Positions 9,407 through 18,706 are shown, numbered from the stretch's first letter. The stretch is DNA of 64,000 bases from Pseudomonas protegens CHA0 (GCF_000397205.1 NC_021237.1:2233001-2297000), one strand, 5' to 3'. The notes: generated by a model not told the origin, from the sequence alone. Numbers and translations are program-made.

Positions 9407-10651
9407 ATGTTCAGACCTTTATCGATCTTTATCGGCACGCGCTACACCCGCGCCAAGCGGCGCAATCGTTTTGTCTCGTTCATTTCCATGACCTCGATGA
9501 TCGGCCTCGCCCTGGGCGTGTTGGCGATGATCGTGGTGCTGTCGGTGATGAACGGCTTCCAGCGGGAAATGAGCTCGCGCATCCTCGGCATGGTGCCCCA
9601 CGCCACTATCGTTGGGGTCAAGCCCATCGATGACTGGCAGCCGGTGGCCGCGGCGGCCCTGAAGAATCCGGAAGTCACCGCCGCGGTGCCCTTTACTGAG
9701 ATGGAGGGCATGCTCTCCTACAAGGGGGCGATGCAGCCGATCCAGATCAGCGGCATCGATCCGGCCCAGGAAGGCAAGGTGTCCATCGTTGCCCAGCATA
9801 TTGTCCAGGGCAGCCTGCAAGACCTGAAACCTGGCGAGTTCGGCGTGGTGATCGGCGAGATCACGGCCCGGCGCTTTCGCCTGAACGTCGGCGACAAGCT
9901 GACCCTGATCGTGCCTGAAGTGAGCACTGCACCGGGGGGGATCACCCCGCGCATGCAACGCCTCAACGTGGTTGGGGTATTCAAGGTGGGGGCCGAGCTG
10001 GATGGCTCCATGGGCCTGATTCATGTGGCCGATGCTGCAGAAATGCAGCACTGGCAGCCGAACCAGGTGCAGAGCGTGCGCCTGGCGGTCAAGGACCTGT
10101 ATGCCGCGCCAAAGGTCTCGGCGGATATCGCCAAGGGCCTGGGGGCGGACTTCCGCGCCGATGACTGGACCCACACCCAGGGCAGCCTGTTCAGCGCGAT
10201 GAAGATGGAAAAGACCATGATCGGCCTGTTACTGCTGATGATCGTGGCGGTGGCGGCATTCAACATCATCGCCACCTTGATCATGGTGGTGAATGACAAG
10301 GGGGCGGACATCGCGATCCTGCGCACCATCGGCGCCACACCACGGCAGATCATGGCGATCTTCATGGTCCAGGGGACGGTGATCGGTATCGTCGGCACCC
10401 TGATCGGTGGGGTGCTGGGGGTAATCGCGGCGCTGAACGTGAGTGAGCTGGTGGGCTGGCTGGAAAGAATCAGCGGCCAGCAGATCTTCAGCTCCGATGT
10501 GTATTTCGTCAGTAACCTGCCTTCTGAACTGCAGGGCGGCGACGTGGTGCTGATCTGTGGTGCCGGCTTCGTTCTGAGCTTCCTGGCGACCGTGTATCCG
10601 GCCTGGCGCGCGTCCAAGGTCGAGCCGGCCCACGCTTTGCGCTACTCCTGA
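9407..10651 (+). CDS. lolE: Lipoprotein-releasing ABC transporter permease LolE
   Basis: Second FtsX-type permease of LolCDE, 414 aa, with the same topology as LolC. The first 60 residues ([26 protein letters not shown]) and the C-terminal membrane block are very similar to LolC, showing an old tandem duplication around lolD. ATG at 9407 is preceded by AGGGTG; an in-frame TTG at 9401 is less likely. It ends the operon, followed by a paired REP-like repeat. Confidence 0.92.
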   Translation: MFRPLSIFIGTRYTRAKRRNRFVSFISMTSMIGLALGVLAMIVVLSVMNGFQREMSSRILGMVPHATIVGVKPIDDWQPVAAAALKNPEVTAAVPFTEMEGMLSYKGAMQPIQISGIDPAQEGKVSIVAQHIVQGSLQDLKPGEFGVVIGEITARRFRLNVGDKLTLIVPEVSTAPGGITPRMQRLNVVGVFKVGAELDGSMGLIHVADAAEMQHWQPNQVQSVRLAVKDLYAAPKVSADIAKGLGADFRADDWTHTQGSLFSAMKMEKTMIGLLLLMIVAVAAFNIIATLIMVVNDKGADIAILRTIGATPRQIMAIFMVQGTVIGIVGTLIGGVLGVIAALNVSELVGWLERISGQQIFSSDVYFVSNLPSELQGGDVVLICGAGFVLSFLATVYPAWRASKVEPAHALRYS

Positions 10652-10661
10652 GACCCGCCTT

Positions 10662-10711
10662 CGCCGGCCGCCGGCTCCTGTCCGATTGGTGCAGGAGCCG
10701 GCTGGCCGGCG
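10662..10711. repeat. Paired REP-like inverted repeat
   Basis: CGCCGGC..CCGGCTCCTG (10662-10680) faces CAGGAGCCGGCTGGCCGGCG (10692-10711), forming a long imperfect palindrome. It shares the GGAGC.GGC core with the element after gap. No T run follows, so this is a REP pair rather than a classical terminator. It lies between the converging lolE and copS. Confidence 0.55.
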
Positions 10712-10720
10712 AACAGTCCC

Positions 10721-12082
10721 TCAATCCTGCCTTGGCAACTCGATCACGAAACGGGTCCAGCCCGCCGCCGATTCGCATCGGATCTGCCCGCCGTGGGCAC
10801 GAATGATCGACTGAGTGATCGCCAGCCCCAACCCCGCATGTTCACTGCTGCCTTCGCGCCGTGCCGGGTCGGCCCGGTAGAAACGGTCGAACAGGCGCGG
10901 CAGTACATCCTTGGCGATCCCTTCGCCGGTATTCTCGATGCTCAGGCTCAGGTGCTCGGCACTTTCGTTGAGGCGCACCTTGACCGCGCCCCCGGCCGGA
11001 GTGAAGCGCAGGGCATTGTCCAGCAGGTTGGACAACGCCCGGCGCAGCATGCTGCGGTCCCCCGCAAAGCCGGCCTGGCCTTCACGGGTCAGTTCGATCT
11101 GTGCGTCTTCGGCCAGGGGGCCATAGAACTCCAGCAGCATGTCGGTTTCCTGGGCCAGCTCCAGCGCTTCGCGCCTGGGTGTAAGCAAGCCGTGGTCGGC
11201 CTTGGCCAGGTACAGCATGTCGTTGACCAGTTGCGCCATCCATTGCAGCTCCTCCAGGTTGCTGTGCAGGGCTTCGCGATAGTCCTCCAGCGGCCGGGGG
11301 CGGGTCAGGGTGACCTGGGTGTGGGTCAGCAGGTTCGACAAAGGGGTGCGCAGTTCGTGGGCGATGTCGGCGGAAAATGCCGAGAGGCGCTGAAACGACT
11401 CTTCAAGACGGCCCAGCATGGCGTTGAAGCTGCTGGCCAGTTCCGCCAGCTCGGCGGGCATCTGTTCCTGGGGCAGGCGCTGGGTCAGGGAACTGGCGGA
11501 GACCCCGGCGGCCACCGCGCCCATGCGCCGCAACGGGCGCAGGCCACTGCGGGCGGCCCAGGCGCCGAGCAGGGCAGTGGCCAGGGCCGAGAGGCCCACG
11601 GTGAGCCAGATCAGGTGTTGCATGCGCTGCAGAAAGTGCTGGTGATGGGTGATGTCGAGGATCAGGGTCAATTGCGGCGAGGCCGCCTGGCCGGGATTCA
11701 GCGCTGCTGTGTAGAGACGGTAGGCGGTGCCGGCCTGCTCCAGGCTGCGCAAGCCGGCACCGCCAGGCAGAGAGGCGGGCAGGCCGGGGGCGCTGTCGAA
11801 CCAGAGCTGGCCATTGACGTCGCCGACTCGTAGCTGCAGGTCCGGCTGGTGGCTCAGTTCGTCCTGCAGCCTGGCCTGGCTCGGGGAGAAGTCACCGGCC
11901 TCGTTGACATCCTGCAAGGCGCTGCGCAGGGCCAGCAGCTTGCCGTCCAGCAGTTGCTGATCCAGTTCGATGAAATGGGCTTCGCTGGCGCGGCTGAACA
12001 ACACCCCCGCCAACAATGAGACCACTGCGGTGCAGGCGGCGAACAGCAGCGCCAGGCGCCCGCTCAGGGACAGGCGGCGCAT
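10721..12082 (-). CDS. copS: Heavy-metal sensor histidine kinase, CopS/CusS type
   Basis: Membrane sensor kinase of a copper two-component system. The 453-aa protein has a first membrane helix near residues 10-28, a periplasmic sensor loop of about 130 residues, and a second helix near 165-185. A HAMP linker, the H-box DIAHELRTPLS, and N, G1 and G2 boxes (NLLDNALRF, GEGI, GLGLAI) follow. Its start overlaps the stop of copR by one base, so the two are coupled. Metal specificity is inferred from the adjoining cupredoxin and copper box. Confidence 0.88.
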   Translation of the reverse strand: MRRLSLSGRLALLFAACTAVVSLLAGVLFSRASEAHFIELDQQLLDGKLLALRSALQDVNEAGDFSPSQARLQDELSHQPDLQLRVGDVNGQLWFDSAPGLPASLPGGAGLRSLEQAGTAYRLYTAALNPGQAASPQLTLILDITHHQHFLQRMQHLIWLTVGLSALATALLGAWAARSGLRPLRRMGAVAAGVSASSLTQRLPQEQMPAELAELASSFNAMLGRLEESFQRLSAFSADIAHELRTPLSNLLTHTQVTLTRPRPLEDYREALHSNLEELQWMAQLVNDMLYLAKADHGLLTPRREALELAQETDMLLEFYGPLAEDAQIELTREGQAGFAGDRSMLRRALSNLLDNALRFTPAGGAVKVRLNESAEHLSLSIENTGEGIAKDVLPRLFDRFYRADPARREGSSEHAGLGLAITQSIIRAHGGQIRCESAAGWTRFVIELPRQD

Positions 12083-12762
12083 CAGGCCTGGCGCTCTTCG
12101 AGCACGTAGCCCATGCCGCGTACGGTATGGATCAGTTTGTTCGGGAAATCGTCGTCGATCTTCAGGCGCAGGCGGCGGATGGCTACTTCGATGACGTTGG
12201 TATCGCTGTCGAAATTCATGTCCCAGACCTGGGAGGCAATCAGCGACTTGGGCAGGACTTCGCCCTGGCGCCGCAGGAGCATTTCCAGCAGGGCGAATTC
12301 CTTGGCGGTCAGGTCGATGCGCTGGCTGCCGCGTTCTACCCGGCGGCGGATCAGGTCCAGGCGCAGGTCTGCCAGTTGCAGGCTGGTTTCCTGGGCCACG
12401 GCGCTGCCCCGGCGCAGCAGGCTGCGGACCCGGGCCAGCAGTTCGGAGAAGGCAAAAGGCTTGACCAGGTAGTCGTCGGCCCCCAGTTCCAGGCCGTGCA
12501 CCCGGTCTTGCACGGCATCCCGGGCGGTGAGGAACAGTACCGGCACTTCCAGCCCGGCGCTGCGCACCGCCTGGAGGATCTGCCAGCCGTCGCGACCCGG
12601 CAGCATCACGTCGAGAATCAGCAGAGCGTAGTCGCCGGTCAGGGCCAGGTGCTGGCCGGTGCTGCCGTCGGCCACCAGTTCGGCGTTGAAGCCGGCCTCG
12701 CTCAGGCCCTGGCGCAGGTAGTGGCCGGTTTTGGGTTGGTCTTCGACGATCAGCAGTTTCAT
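12082..12762 (-). CDS. copR: Copper-responsive OmpR-family response regulator
   Basis: DNA-binding partner of the adjoining kinase. The 226-aa product has a receiver domain with acidic pocket ED (7-8), phospho-acceptor Asp51 in ILDVMLPG and Lys in YLVKPF, then a winged-helix domain whose motif [15 protein letters not shown] is typical of the CopR/CusR/IrlR group. It is divergent from the cupredoxin gene across the copper box at 12827-12840 and probably autoregulates. Confidence 0.9.
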   Translation of the reverse strand: MKLLIVEDQPKTGHYLRQGLSEAGFNAELVADGSTGQHLALTGDYALLILDVMLPGRDGWQILQAVRSAGLEVPVLFLTARDAVQDRVHGLELGADDYLVKPFAFSELLARVRSLLRRGSAVAQETSLQLADLRLDLIRRRVERGSQRIDLTAKEFALLEMLLRRQGEVLPKSLIASQVWDMNFDSDTNVIEVAIRRLRLKIDDDFPNKLIHTVRGMGYVLEERQA

Positions 12763-12826
12763 GGTGGGACTCGTGGCGGTTGGAACCCGGGCTTTATACC
12801 GTGCAGCAGGCCAGGGCAGTGCAAGC

Positions 12827-12840
12827 TGACAAAGTTGTAA
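12827..12840. promoter_or_regulatory. Copper box (CopR/CusR-type operator)
   Basis: TGACAAAGTTGTAA matches the CusR/CopR half-site arrangement TGACAA-N2-TTGTCA at all but two positions. It lies between the divergent copRS and cupredoxin genes. TTTATA at 12793-12798 could be the minus-strand -10 (TATAAA) of copRS. Confidence 0.6.
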
Positions 12841-12916
12841 TCTGCATGTCAGCTGGCTGGCAGCGGCAGGGCTCTAGAGTGTGCCACAGGCTGAATCCCG
12901 ATCTTGTTGGAGTCTG

Positions 12917-13471
12917 ATGATGAGTATGCAAAACCTGTTGTGGCGAAGCCGGTCGATCCTGGGGGGCTGCCTGATGCTGTTGAGCGCACCGCTCTGGGCC
13001 TCGCCGGCCGGCTCTTACGATTTTGGCCAGCCGGCGCCTGCGGCCAAGGCCACTCGCAGTGTCGAGGTGGTGATGGGGGACATGTCGTTCAATCCCAAGG
13101 CCCTGGAGATCAAGGCCGGCGAGACGGTGCGATTCGTGCTGATCAACAAGGGGCAGTTGCTGCACGAGTTCAATCTGGGCAACGCGGCCATGCATGCCGA
13201 GCACCAGCAGGAAATGCTCAAGATGCAGCAGAGCGGCATGCTCACCCCGACCGGCATGAAGGCGATGGATCATGGAGCCATGGGCCACGGCTCAATGGCA
13301 GGCATGGACCATGGCATGCAGCATGACGATCCCAACAGCGTGCTGGTGGAGCCGGGCAAGCAGGCCGAACTGACCTGGACCTTCAGCAAGAGCGGCAACC
13401 TGGAGTTCGCCTGCAACATTCCAGGGCACTACCAGGCCGGGATGGTGGGCAAGCTGACGGTCACCCCATAG
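12917..13471 (+). CDS. Periplasmic cupredoxin-fold copper-binding protein
   Basis: Small copper-binding protein thought to protect the periplasm or carry copper. A signal peptide of about 30 residues ends near LWASPA. The mature part is one cupredoxin domain: an N-terminal copper ligand region in LLHEFNLG, and CNIPGHYQAGM at the C-terminus gives the Cys, His and Met of a type 1 site. An inserted Met/His-rich stretch (MDHGAMGHGSMAGMDHGMQH) adds likely extra Cu(I) sites. ATG codons at 12917, 12920 and 12926 compete; GGAG at 12909-12912 best suits 12920. It is likely activated by CopR. Confidence 0.85.
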   Translation: MMSMQNLLWRSRSILGGCLMLLSAPLWASPAGSYDFGQPAPAAKATRSVEVVMGDMSFNPKALEIKAGETVRFVLINKGQLLHEFNLGNAAMHAEHQQEMLKMQQSGMLTPTGMKAMDHGAMGHGSMAGMDHGMQHDDPNSVLVEPGKQAELTWTFSKSGNLEFACNIPGHYQAGMVGKLTVTP

Positions 13472-13539
13472 GCATCCGGGGCTCAAAGGCGGGAGCAAAG
13501 GCTGATAGAATCCGCTGATTCTTCAGTCAGGTTTCCGCC

Positions 13540-14370
13540 ATGCATCCCGCAGCCGAACATTCGCCGCTGGGCAAGTCCAGTGAATACGTCTCCACTTACA
13601 CCCCGTCCTTGCTGTTCCCGATTCCCCGGGCGGCAAAATGGGCCGAGCTGGGCTTGAGTGCCGATACCCTTCCTTATAAGGGCGTGGACTACTGGAACTG
13701 CTTCGAGTTGTCCTGGCTGCTGCCGTCGGGCAAGCCGGTAGTGGCTATCGGTGAGTTCAGCATTCCCGCCGATTCGCCGAACATCATCGAATCCAAGTCG
13801 TTCAAGCTGTACCTCAATTCGCTGAACCAGACGCCGTTCGATGATCGGTCGACCCTTGAGGCCACCTTGCGCACTGATCTGTCGGCTGCTGCCGGCAAGC
13901 CGGTAGGCGTGCGGATCCGCAGCCTGCAGGAGGTCGAGGCCGAAGGCGTGGTGGCGCTGCCTGGGGTGTGTATCGATGATCTGGATATCAGTGTCGACAG
14001 CTATGAGCACCCGCGCCCCGAACTGCTGCGCTGCGATGCTTCGCGCGTGGTGGAGGAGAGCGTGCACAGTCATCTGCTCAAGTCCAACTGCCCGGTAACC
14101 AGCCAGCCGGACTGGGGCAGCGTGGTGGTGCAATACCGGGGCGCGGCTCTGGATCACGCCAGCCTGCTGGCCTATCTGGTGAGCTTCCGCCAGCACTCGG
14201 ACTTTCACGAACAGTGCGTGGAGCGGATCTTTCTCGACCTGCAACGCTTGCTCAAGCCGGAGAGACTCACCGTGTATGCGCGTTATGTGCGCCGCGGTGG
14301 GCTGGATATCAACCCTTACCGCAGTACCGAAACCGCGGATTTCGCCAATCACCGGTTGGTACGCCAGTAA
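13540..14370 (+). CDS. queF: NADPH-dependent 7-cyano-7-deazaguanine reductase
   Basis: Reduces preQ0 to preQ1 in queuosine biosynthesis, in the cytosol. The 276-aa length is that of the two-domain (YqcD-like) bacterial QueF. Visible motifs are the N-terminal substrate region ending in [11 protein letters not shown] and, in the second half, [12 protein letters not shown] with the catalytic Cys. A perfect 15-bp hairpin terminator follows the stop directly. Confidence 0.95.
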   Translation: MHPAAEHSPLGKSSEYVSTYTPSLLFPIPRAAKWAELGLSADTLPYKGVDYWNCFELSWLLPSGKPVVAIGEFSIPADSPNIIESKSFKLYLNSLNQTPFDDRSTLEATLRTDLSAAAGKPVGVRIRSLQEVEAEGVVALPGVCIDDLDISVDSYEHPRPELLRCDASRVVEESVHSHLLKSNCPVTSQPDWGSVVVQYRGAALDHASLLAYLVSFRQHSDFHEQCVERIFLDLQRLLKPERLTVYARYVRRGGLDINPYRSTETADFANHRLVRQ

Positions 14371-14407
14371 AAGCAAAGCCCCGCTCCTAGAGCGGGGCTT
14401 TGCTTTG
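14371..14407. terminator. Bidirectional terminator between queF and the DUF4404 gene
   Basis: AAGCAAAGCCCCGCT and its exact complement enclose a 5-nt loop, with a T-rich 3' side on both strands. It ends queF and can also end the converging gene at 14431. Confidence 0.88.
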
Positions 14408-14430
14408 TGGGGTTGGCTACCGGGGGGTGC

Positions 14431-14694
14431 TCAGATGCCGATGTTGCCCAGGGTCTGGACGATATTGCGCAGGGTTCCGGCAATCGCCGGGTGCTCCAGT
14501 TCGAAGCGTTCCACGGCCAGGTTGACGCCGTCGGCGAGGCTGGCGTCCTGGGTGCCGGTCTCCAGTTTGAGTTGCAGTTCGATCTGCTGCATCAGCTCTT
14601 GCAGATTGTTGCGCTCGGCTTCGGAAAGCGGTGGGTTCTGTTCCAATTGCTCGCGCAGGGTGTCGAGTTGTTCTTGCAGTTCGCGGGCAGGCAT
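14431..14694 (-). CDS. DUF4404 family small protein
   Basis: An 87-aa, almost wholly helical protein rich in Glu, Gln and Leu, with heptad-like spacing at the N-terminus (LQEQLDTLREQLEQ) typical of DUF4404 proteins. No signal peptide or membrane segment is present and its function is unknown. ATG is preceded by AGGGAGA. It stands alone between converging terminators. Confidence 0.75.
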   Translation of the reverse strand: MPARELQEQLDTLREQLEQNPPLSEAERNNLQELMQQIELQLKLETGTQDASLADGVNLAVERFELEHPAIAGTLRNIVQTLGNIGI

Positions 14695-14816
14695 GGCGTT
14701 CTCCCTTTATTGATAGGCACAGGGATGGACCGCGCTGTCGAGTCAAAGGTCCATGCCCACGGCTTAGAGTAATCCACTCCCAGGCGCTGTGCATGATCCT
14801 GATCAACAGGCTTATG

Positions 14817-15437
14817 TCAGGGTTTTTCACCCTTGAGCCGGCGCAGTTCGATGTCCGCCAGGCAGGTGTTCAACTCCCCCAGATGGTCGATGACCGAATG
14901 CACCCCCAGGCCGAAGAGCTGCACCGTGGCCTTGCCACGCTTGAATTCCCGTTCTTGCTGGCTCAGGGCCTGCCATTCGCTGGGGGTCATGCCGCACAGG
15001 GAGCCGCAAGAGGCCAGGCCGATGGTCCAGAGGCCGGCATTGAGGCCCGACTGCAGCAGTTGGGGTTCGCCGCTGACCAGGACACAGCCGTCGATGCCTT
15101 TGACGTTGAGCGCCATCAGCGCCTGCCAGCAGGCATCGGGTGCAGGCCAGGGGGCGGGGGAGTGAGGTGCCGGCGTGATCCAGTCCGGCAGGACGGCAGC
15201 CAATTGGCGGCTACTGGCGGGGAGCAGCTGCTCCAGCCAGGCGCAGGGGATGCCTTGCTGATGCAGGCGCCGCAGCGTATCCAGTGCGCCAGGTGTGGCT
15301 TGGGCTTGCTCCGGATCAGGTTTGTCCGTGGCTTGCTGGCGCATCCGCGCGCCGAAATCCACCAGGCAGCCACTGAGGCCGAAGAGTACGGCAGTCAATG
15401 GGCGGGCGGGTTGCACTGAGGCGTCGGCGTGGGGCAT
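14817..15437 (-). CDS. HAD-like protein with degenerate catalytic motif
   Basis: The 206-aa product resembles phosphonoacetaldehyde-hydrolase-like members of the HAD superfamily. Motif I reads LFGLSGCLVDFG where the family has LFDLDGTLVDFG. The nucleophile Asp is Gly (about residue 20) and the acid/base Asp is Ser (about 22), so phosphohydrolase activity is unlikely. Later parts such as VLVSGEPQLLQSGLNAGLWTIGLASCG still match the HAD core. ATG at 15437 is chosen because AAGGA lies 7 nt upstream; longer readings to 15485 lack this. A binding or regulatory role is possible. Confidence 0.7.
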   Translation of the reverse strand: MPHADASVQPARPLTAVLFGLSGCLVDFGARMRQQATDKPDPEQAQATPGALDTLRRLHQQGIPCAWLEQLLPASSRQLAAVLPDWITPAPHSPAPWPAPDACWQALMALNVKGIDGCVLVSGEPQLLQSGLNAGLWTIGLASCGSLCGMTPSEWQALSQQEREFKRGKATVQLFGLGVHSVIDHLGELNTCLADIELRRLKGEKP

Positions 15438-15641
15438 GTCAGCGTCCTTGAAATACCCTTGGAGGCTAGCGGCAGAACATGACATGCAGGTGACAGTACG
15501 GTGAATGGCAGCAAGGTTGGCTGAACCCTGACTGAAGACGGTTTGCGGTGATGCTGCCTAAACCGGCATATCCGCTTTATACTCCTGAACTTATCCTCAG
15601 GGCATAGCCCCACGAGAGAACAATCGAAGGAGTTTCCTGCT

Positions 15642-16328
15642 ATGCGCTGGAGCCGTTATCTAGTTCCACTATGTATGAGTGCCGGTGTGACGCTGGCTCC
15701 CCTGGTTGCCCAGGCGGCCGAAGATGATCCATGGGAAAGCATCAACCGTCCCATCTTCACCTTCAACGATACGCTGGATACTTATGCCCTGAAGCCTCTG
15801 GCACAGGGCTATCAGGCCGTCACTCCGCAGTTTCTGGAAGATGGCATCCACAACATGTTTCGCAACATCGGTGATGTCGGCAACCTCGCCAATGACATCC
15901 TCCAGGCCAAACCTGGTGCTGCCGGTGTCGACACTGCGCGACTGTTGATGAACACCACCCTGGGCCTGGCGGGCTTCTTTGATGTCGGTACCAAGATGGG
16001 CCTGCAGCGCAATGACGAAGACTTCGGCCAGACCCTCGGTCATTGGGGCGTGGGCAGCGGTCCCTACGTGATGCTGCCGTTGCTGGGGCCAAGCACCCTG
16101 CGTGATGCGCCGGCCAAGTATGTCGACAGCTACACCGAACCCTACCGCTACATGAATGACATCCCCGCGCGCAACATCACCATGGGTGTGGATGTCGTCG
16201 ATACCCGTGCCAGCCTGCTCTCGGCGGACAAGCTGATTCGCGGTGACAAATACACCTTCATTCGCAATGCCTACCTGCAGAATCGCGAATTCAAGATCAA
16301 GGACGGCAAGGTCGAAGACGACTTCTAA
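15642..16328 (+). CDS. mlaA: MlaA/VacJ family outer-membrane lipid asymmetry protein
   Basis: Outer-membrane component of the Mla pathway that removes misplaced phospholipids. The 228-aa product has DDPWESINRPIFTFND at the mature N-terminus and the family's amphipathic region near GLAGFFDVGTKMGL, GHWGVGSGPYVMLPLLGPS. The signal peptide ends with AQA-AED, and I see no lipobox Cys before it although MlaA is classically a lipoprotein. The ATG follows AAGGAG. TATACT at 15578-15583 may be its -10. A hairpin terminator follows. Confidence 0.9.
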   Translation: MRWSRYLVPLCMSAGVTLAPLVAQAAEDDPWESINRPIFTFNDTLDTYALKPLAQGYQAVTPQFLEDGIHNMFRNIGDVGNLANDILQAKPGAAGVDTARLLMNTTLGLAGFFDVGTKMGLQRNDEDFGQTLGHWGVGSGPYVMLPLLGPSTLRDAPAKYVDSYTEPYRYMNDIPARNITMGVDVVDTRASLLSADKLIRGDKYTFIRNAYLQNREFKIKDGKVEDDF

Positions 16329-16353
16329 GCTCGACTGTCCTGCACAAACTGAA

Positions 16354-16378
16354 AAGGCGGCCTGATGGCCGCCTTTTT
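16354..16378. terminator. Terminator between mlaA and PilZ gene
   Basis: AAGGCGGCC-TGAT-GGCCGCCTT hairpin followed by a T run on the plus strand and preceded by an A run, so it can serve both converging genes. Confidence 0.85.
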
Positions 16379-16393
16379 CATGGGTTGGAATCT

Positions 16394-16693
16394 TTACTTC
16401 ATTTTAAGGATTGTAAGTCCAAGTTTCTGGCCGCCACCTTCTTGTGGGTTGACCCATACCACTTCTGTCTCTGCTTCCAGCCCCCTGAGGGCTGCGTGCT
16501 CTGAGTCGATACGTACACTCAACTGATCGCCGACCTGGAACGAACGTGGTGCCTGAACCTGCATGCCGCTGCTGGAAAGATCGATGCAGACCGCTTCGAT
16601 CACCTGCCCCTGATGGATCAGCGTGACCTCTGCATCCACCCGCATGCGGATGTAATCGCGCTTTTCGCTGTAGTCACGCTGGTTTTGGTTCAT
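16394..16693 (-). CDS. PilZ domain protein
   Basis: A single-domain c-di-GMP receptor of about 99 aa. Both ligand motifs are intact: KRDYIRMR (RxxxR) near residue 12 and DLSSSGMQV ((D/N)xSxxG) near residue 40. ATG at 16693 (MNQNQRDY) follows AGGATGGAA; ATG at 16702 would add three residues. It faces away from rssB, and the neighbouring order mlaA-PilZ-rssB-rssC-tal-dusA is the pseudomonad norm. Confidence 0.88.
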   Translation of the reverse strand: MNQNQRDYSEKRDYIRMRVDAEVTLIHQGQVIEAVCIDLSSSGMQVQAPRSFQVGDQLSVRIDSEHAALRGLEAETEVVWVNPQEGGGQKLGLTILKMK

Positions 16694-16969
16694 GGGTTCC
16701 ATCCTGCGATTGAGTTGCGGTTTTAGCGGTTTTTATAACTCCCGGTGATTTGCGGTGTAAAGACGTCAGGCGACCATCGGCATGAGCTTGAAACGCCCCG
16801 CGGATGGGAGTACCGTCTGCGCCTTAGAAGGGCACCTCTGATGGTCGGGCGTGCAGGGCTCAAGGTCCTGGCCGGGCTTGCAGAGTGGCTAGAAAGCGAA
16901 TCCAGTAGCGTGCCTCAGGCCCCAGGCCAGAGCACCTACGCCAACCTAATTCTGGCGCCGTTTGCCCAC

Positions 16970-18154
16970 ATGCAAAAAACCAGTGCCACGCTGCTGATAA
17001 TCGATGACGACGAAGTAGTGCGCGCGAGCCTCGCGGCCTATTTGGAAGACAGTGGCTTCAGCGTACTGCAGGCCGCTAACGGCCAGCAGGGTCTTCAGGT
17101 ATTCGAGCGCGACAACCCCGATCTGGTGATCTGCGATCTGCGCATGCCGCAGATGGGCGGTCTCGAGCTTATCCGTCAAGTGACCGAACTGTCCCCGCAA
17201 ACCCCGGTGATCGTGGTTTCGGGTGCGGGCGTCATGAACGATGCGGTTGAAGCCCTGCGCCTAGGCGCGGCGGACTACCTGATCAAGCCGCTGGAAGATC
17301 TGGCTGTGCTCGAGCACTCGGTGCGCCGCGCCCTGGATCGTGCTCGCCTGTTGCTGGAAAACCAGCGTTACAGAGAGAAGCTTGAAGCCGCGAACCGCGA
17401 GCTCGAAGCCAGCCTCAATCTGCTCCAGGAAGACCAGAACGCCGGTCGACAGGTGCAGATGAACATGCTGCCGACCAGCCCCTGGTCGATTGACGAATTC
17501 AACTTTGCCCACCAGATCATCCCGTCGTTGTACCTGTCGGGTGATTTTGTCGACTATTTCCGTGTCGACGAGCGCCGGGTGGCCTTCTACCTGGCGGATG
17601 TTTCCGGTCATGGTGCGTCGTCGGCCTTTGTCACCGTGCTGTTGAAGTTCATGACCACCCGTTTGCTGTTCGAGTCCAAGCGCAATGGCACCTTGCCGGA
17701 GTTCAAGCCTTCGGAAGTGCTAGGCCATATCAACCGTGGCCTGATCAGTTGTAAGCTGGGCAAACACGTCACGATGGTCGGTGGAGTCATCGACGAGGAG
17801 ACTGGCTTGTTGACCTATAGCATTGGCGGGCACTTGCCGTTGCCGGTGTTGTACACCCCCGACAGTGTGCGTTATCTGGAAGGGCGTGGTTTGCCGGTGG
17901 GCCTGTTCAACGAGGCCACCTACGAAGACCACATTCTGGAGCTGCCGCCGGTGTTCAGCCTGACGCTGATGTCCGATGGTATCCTGGACCTTTTGCCCGA
18001 GCCTACACTCAAAGAGAAAGAAGCAGCCTTGCCCGAACGGGTGAGGGCAGCGGGCGGCAGCCTGGATGGCTTGCGGCAAGTTTTTGGATTGGCCACGCTA
18101 GGGGAGATGCCGGATGATATCGCCCTGTTAGTGTTGAGCAGGAACCTTCAATGA
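16970..18154 (+). CDS. rssB: Response regulator with PP2C/SpoIIE phosphatase domain
   Basis: A 394-aa regulator: receiver domain (residues 1-120, phospho-acceptor Asp56 in VICDLRMPQMGG), a coiled-coil linker (about 125-160), and a PP2C-like serine phosphatase domain with GDFVDYF, DVSGHGASSAF and SDGILDLLPEP. By analogy with partner-switching modules it should dephosphorylate the STAS protein coded next. ATG at 16970 gives the RssB-like length; the frame is open back to 16745 but that part has no domain. No strong ribosome site is visible. Its stop overlaps the next start by 4 nt (ATGA). Confidence 0.87.
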   Translation: MQKTSATLLIIDDDEVVRASLAAYLEDSGFSVLQAANGQQGLQVFERDNPDLVICDLRMPQMGGLELIRQVTELSPQTPVIVVSGAGVMNDAVEALRLGAADYLIKPLEDLAVLEHSVRRALDRARLLLENQRYREKLEAANRELEASLNLLQEDQNAGRQVQMNMLPTSPWSIDEFNFAHQIIPSLYLSGDFVDYFRVDERRVAFYLADVSGHGASSAFVTVLLKFMTTRLLFESKRNGTLPEFKPSEVLGHINRGLISCKLGKHVTMVGGVIDEETGLLTYSIGGHLPLPVLYTPDSVRYLEGRGLPVGLFNEATYEDHILELPPVFSLTLMSDGILDLLPEPTLKEKEAALPERVRAAGGSLDGLRQVFGLATLGEMPDDIALLVLSRNLQ

Positions 18155-18633
18155 GTACCGGTAGAATCCAGTTCGCCGAGCAGGATGGCACCTTCGTCCT
18201 GAAGTTCGTCGGTGAAGTGCGCCTGACCCTGTGTTCGGCGCTGGATGCGACTATTGAGCGGATTTTCACCGCGCTGAATTTTTCGGCGATCGTGATCGAT
18301 CTGACAGAAACCCGCAGCATCGACAGCACCACCCTGGGCCTGCTGGCCAAGCTCTCGATCCTGTCGCGGCAGAAAGTCGGTCTGTTGCCCACCGTCGTCA
18401 CCACCCACGAAGACATTACCAGGCTGTTGCAGTCCATGGGCTTCGATCAAGTGTTCAACATCGTCGATCGCCCGATTCCCTGTCCGGAATGCCTGACCGA
18501 CCTGCCGTCCCAGGACCAGTCGGAAGAAGTGGTACGGGTCAAGGTCCTGGAGGCGCACAAGATACTCATGGGCCTTAATGACTCCAACCGTGAAGCCTTT
18601 CACGATCTGGTGAATGCCCTGGAGCGTCACTGA
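18151..18633 (+). CDS. rssC: STAS-domain anti-anti-sigma factor
   Basis: A 160-aa STAS protein, the likely substrate of the RssB phosphatase. The phosphorylatable serine is expected in TRSIDSTTLG (Ser56 or Ser59). Residues 1-105 are the STAS core; the tail has a Cys pair (IPCPECL) and a helical end. Translationally coupled to rssB. Its final target (an anti-sigma factor) is not in this window. Confidence 0.85.
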   Translation: MSTGRIQFAEQDGTFVLKFVGEVRLTLCSALDATIERIFTALNFSAIVIDLTETRSIDSTTLGLLAKLSILSRQKVGLLPTVVTTHEDITRLLQSMGFDQVFNIVDRPIPCPECLTDLPSQDQSEEVVRVKVLEAHKILMGLNDSNREAFHDLVNALERH

Positions 18634-18654
18634 TCGACTGAAACGCGAGCGCAC

Positions 18655-18689
18655 AAAAAAGGGCGAACTTGTGAGGGTTCGCCCTTTTT
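18655..18689. terminator. Bidirectional terminator between rssC and tal
   Basis: GGGCGAAC (18661-18668) pairs with GTTCGCCC (18677-18684), with an A run before and a T run after, between converging genes. Confidence 0.87.
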
Positions 18690-18706
18690 GCGTTGACGCG
18701 AAGCGA

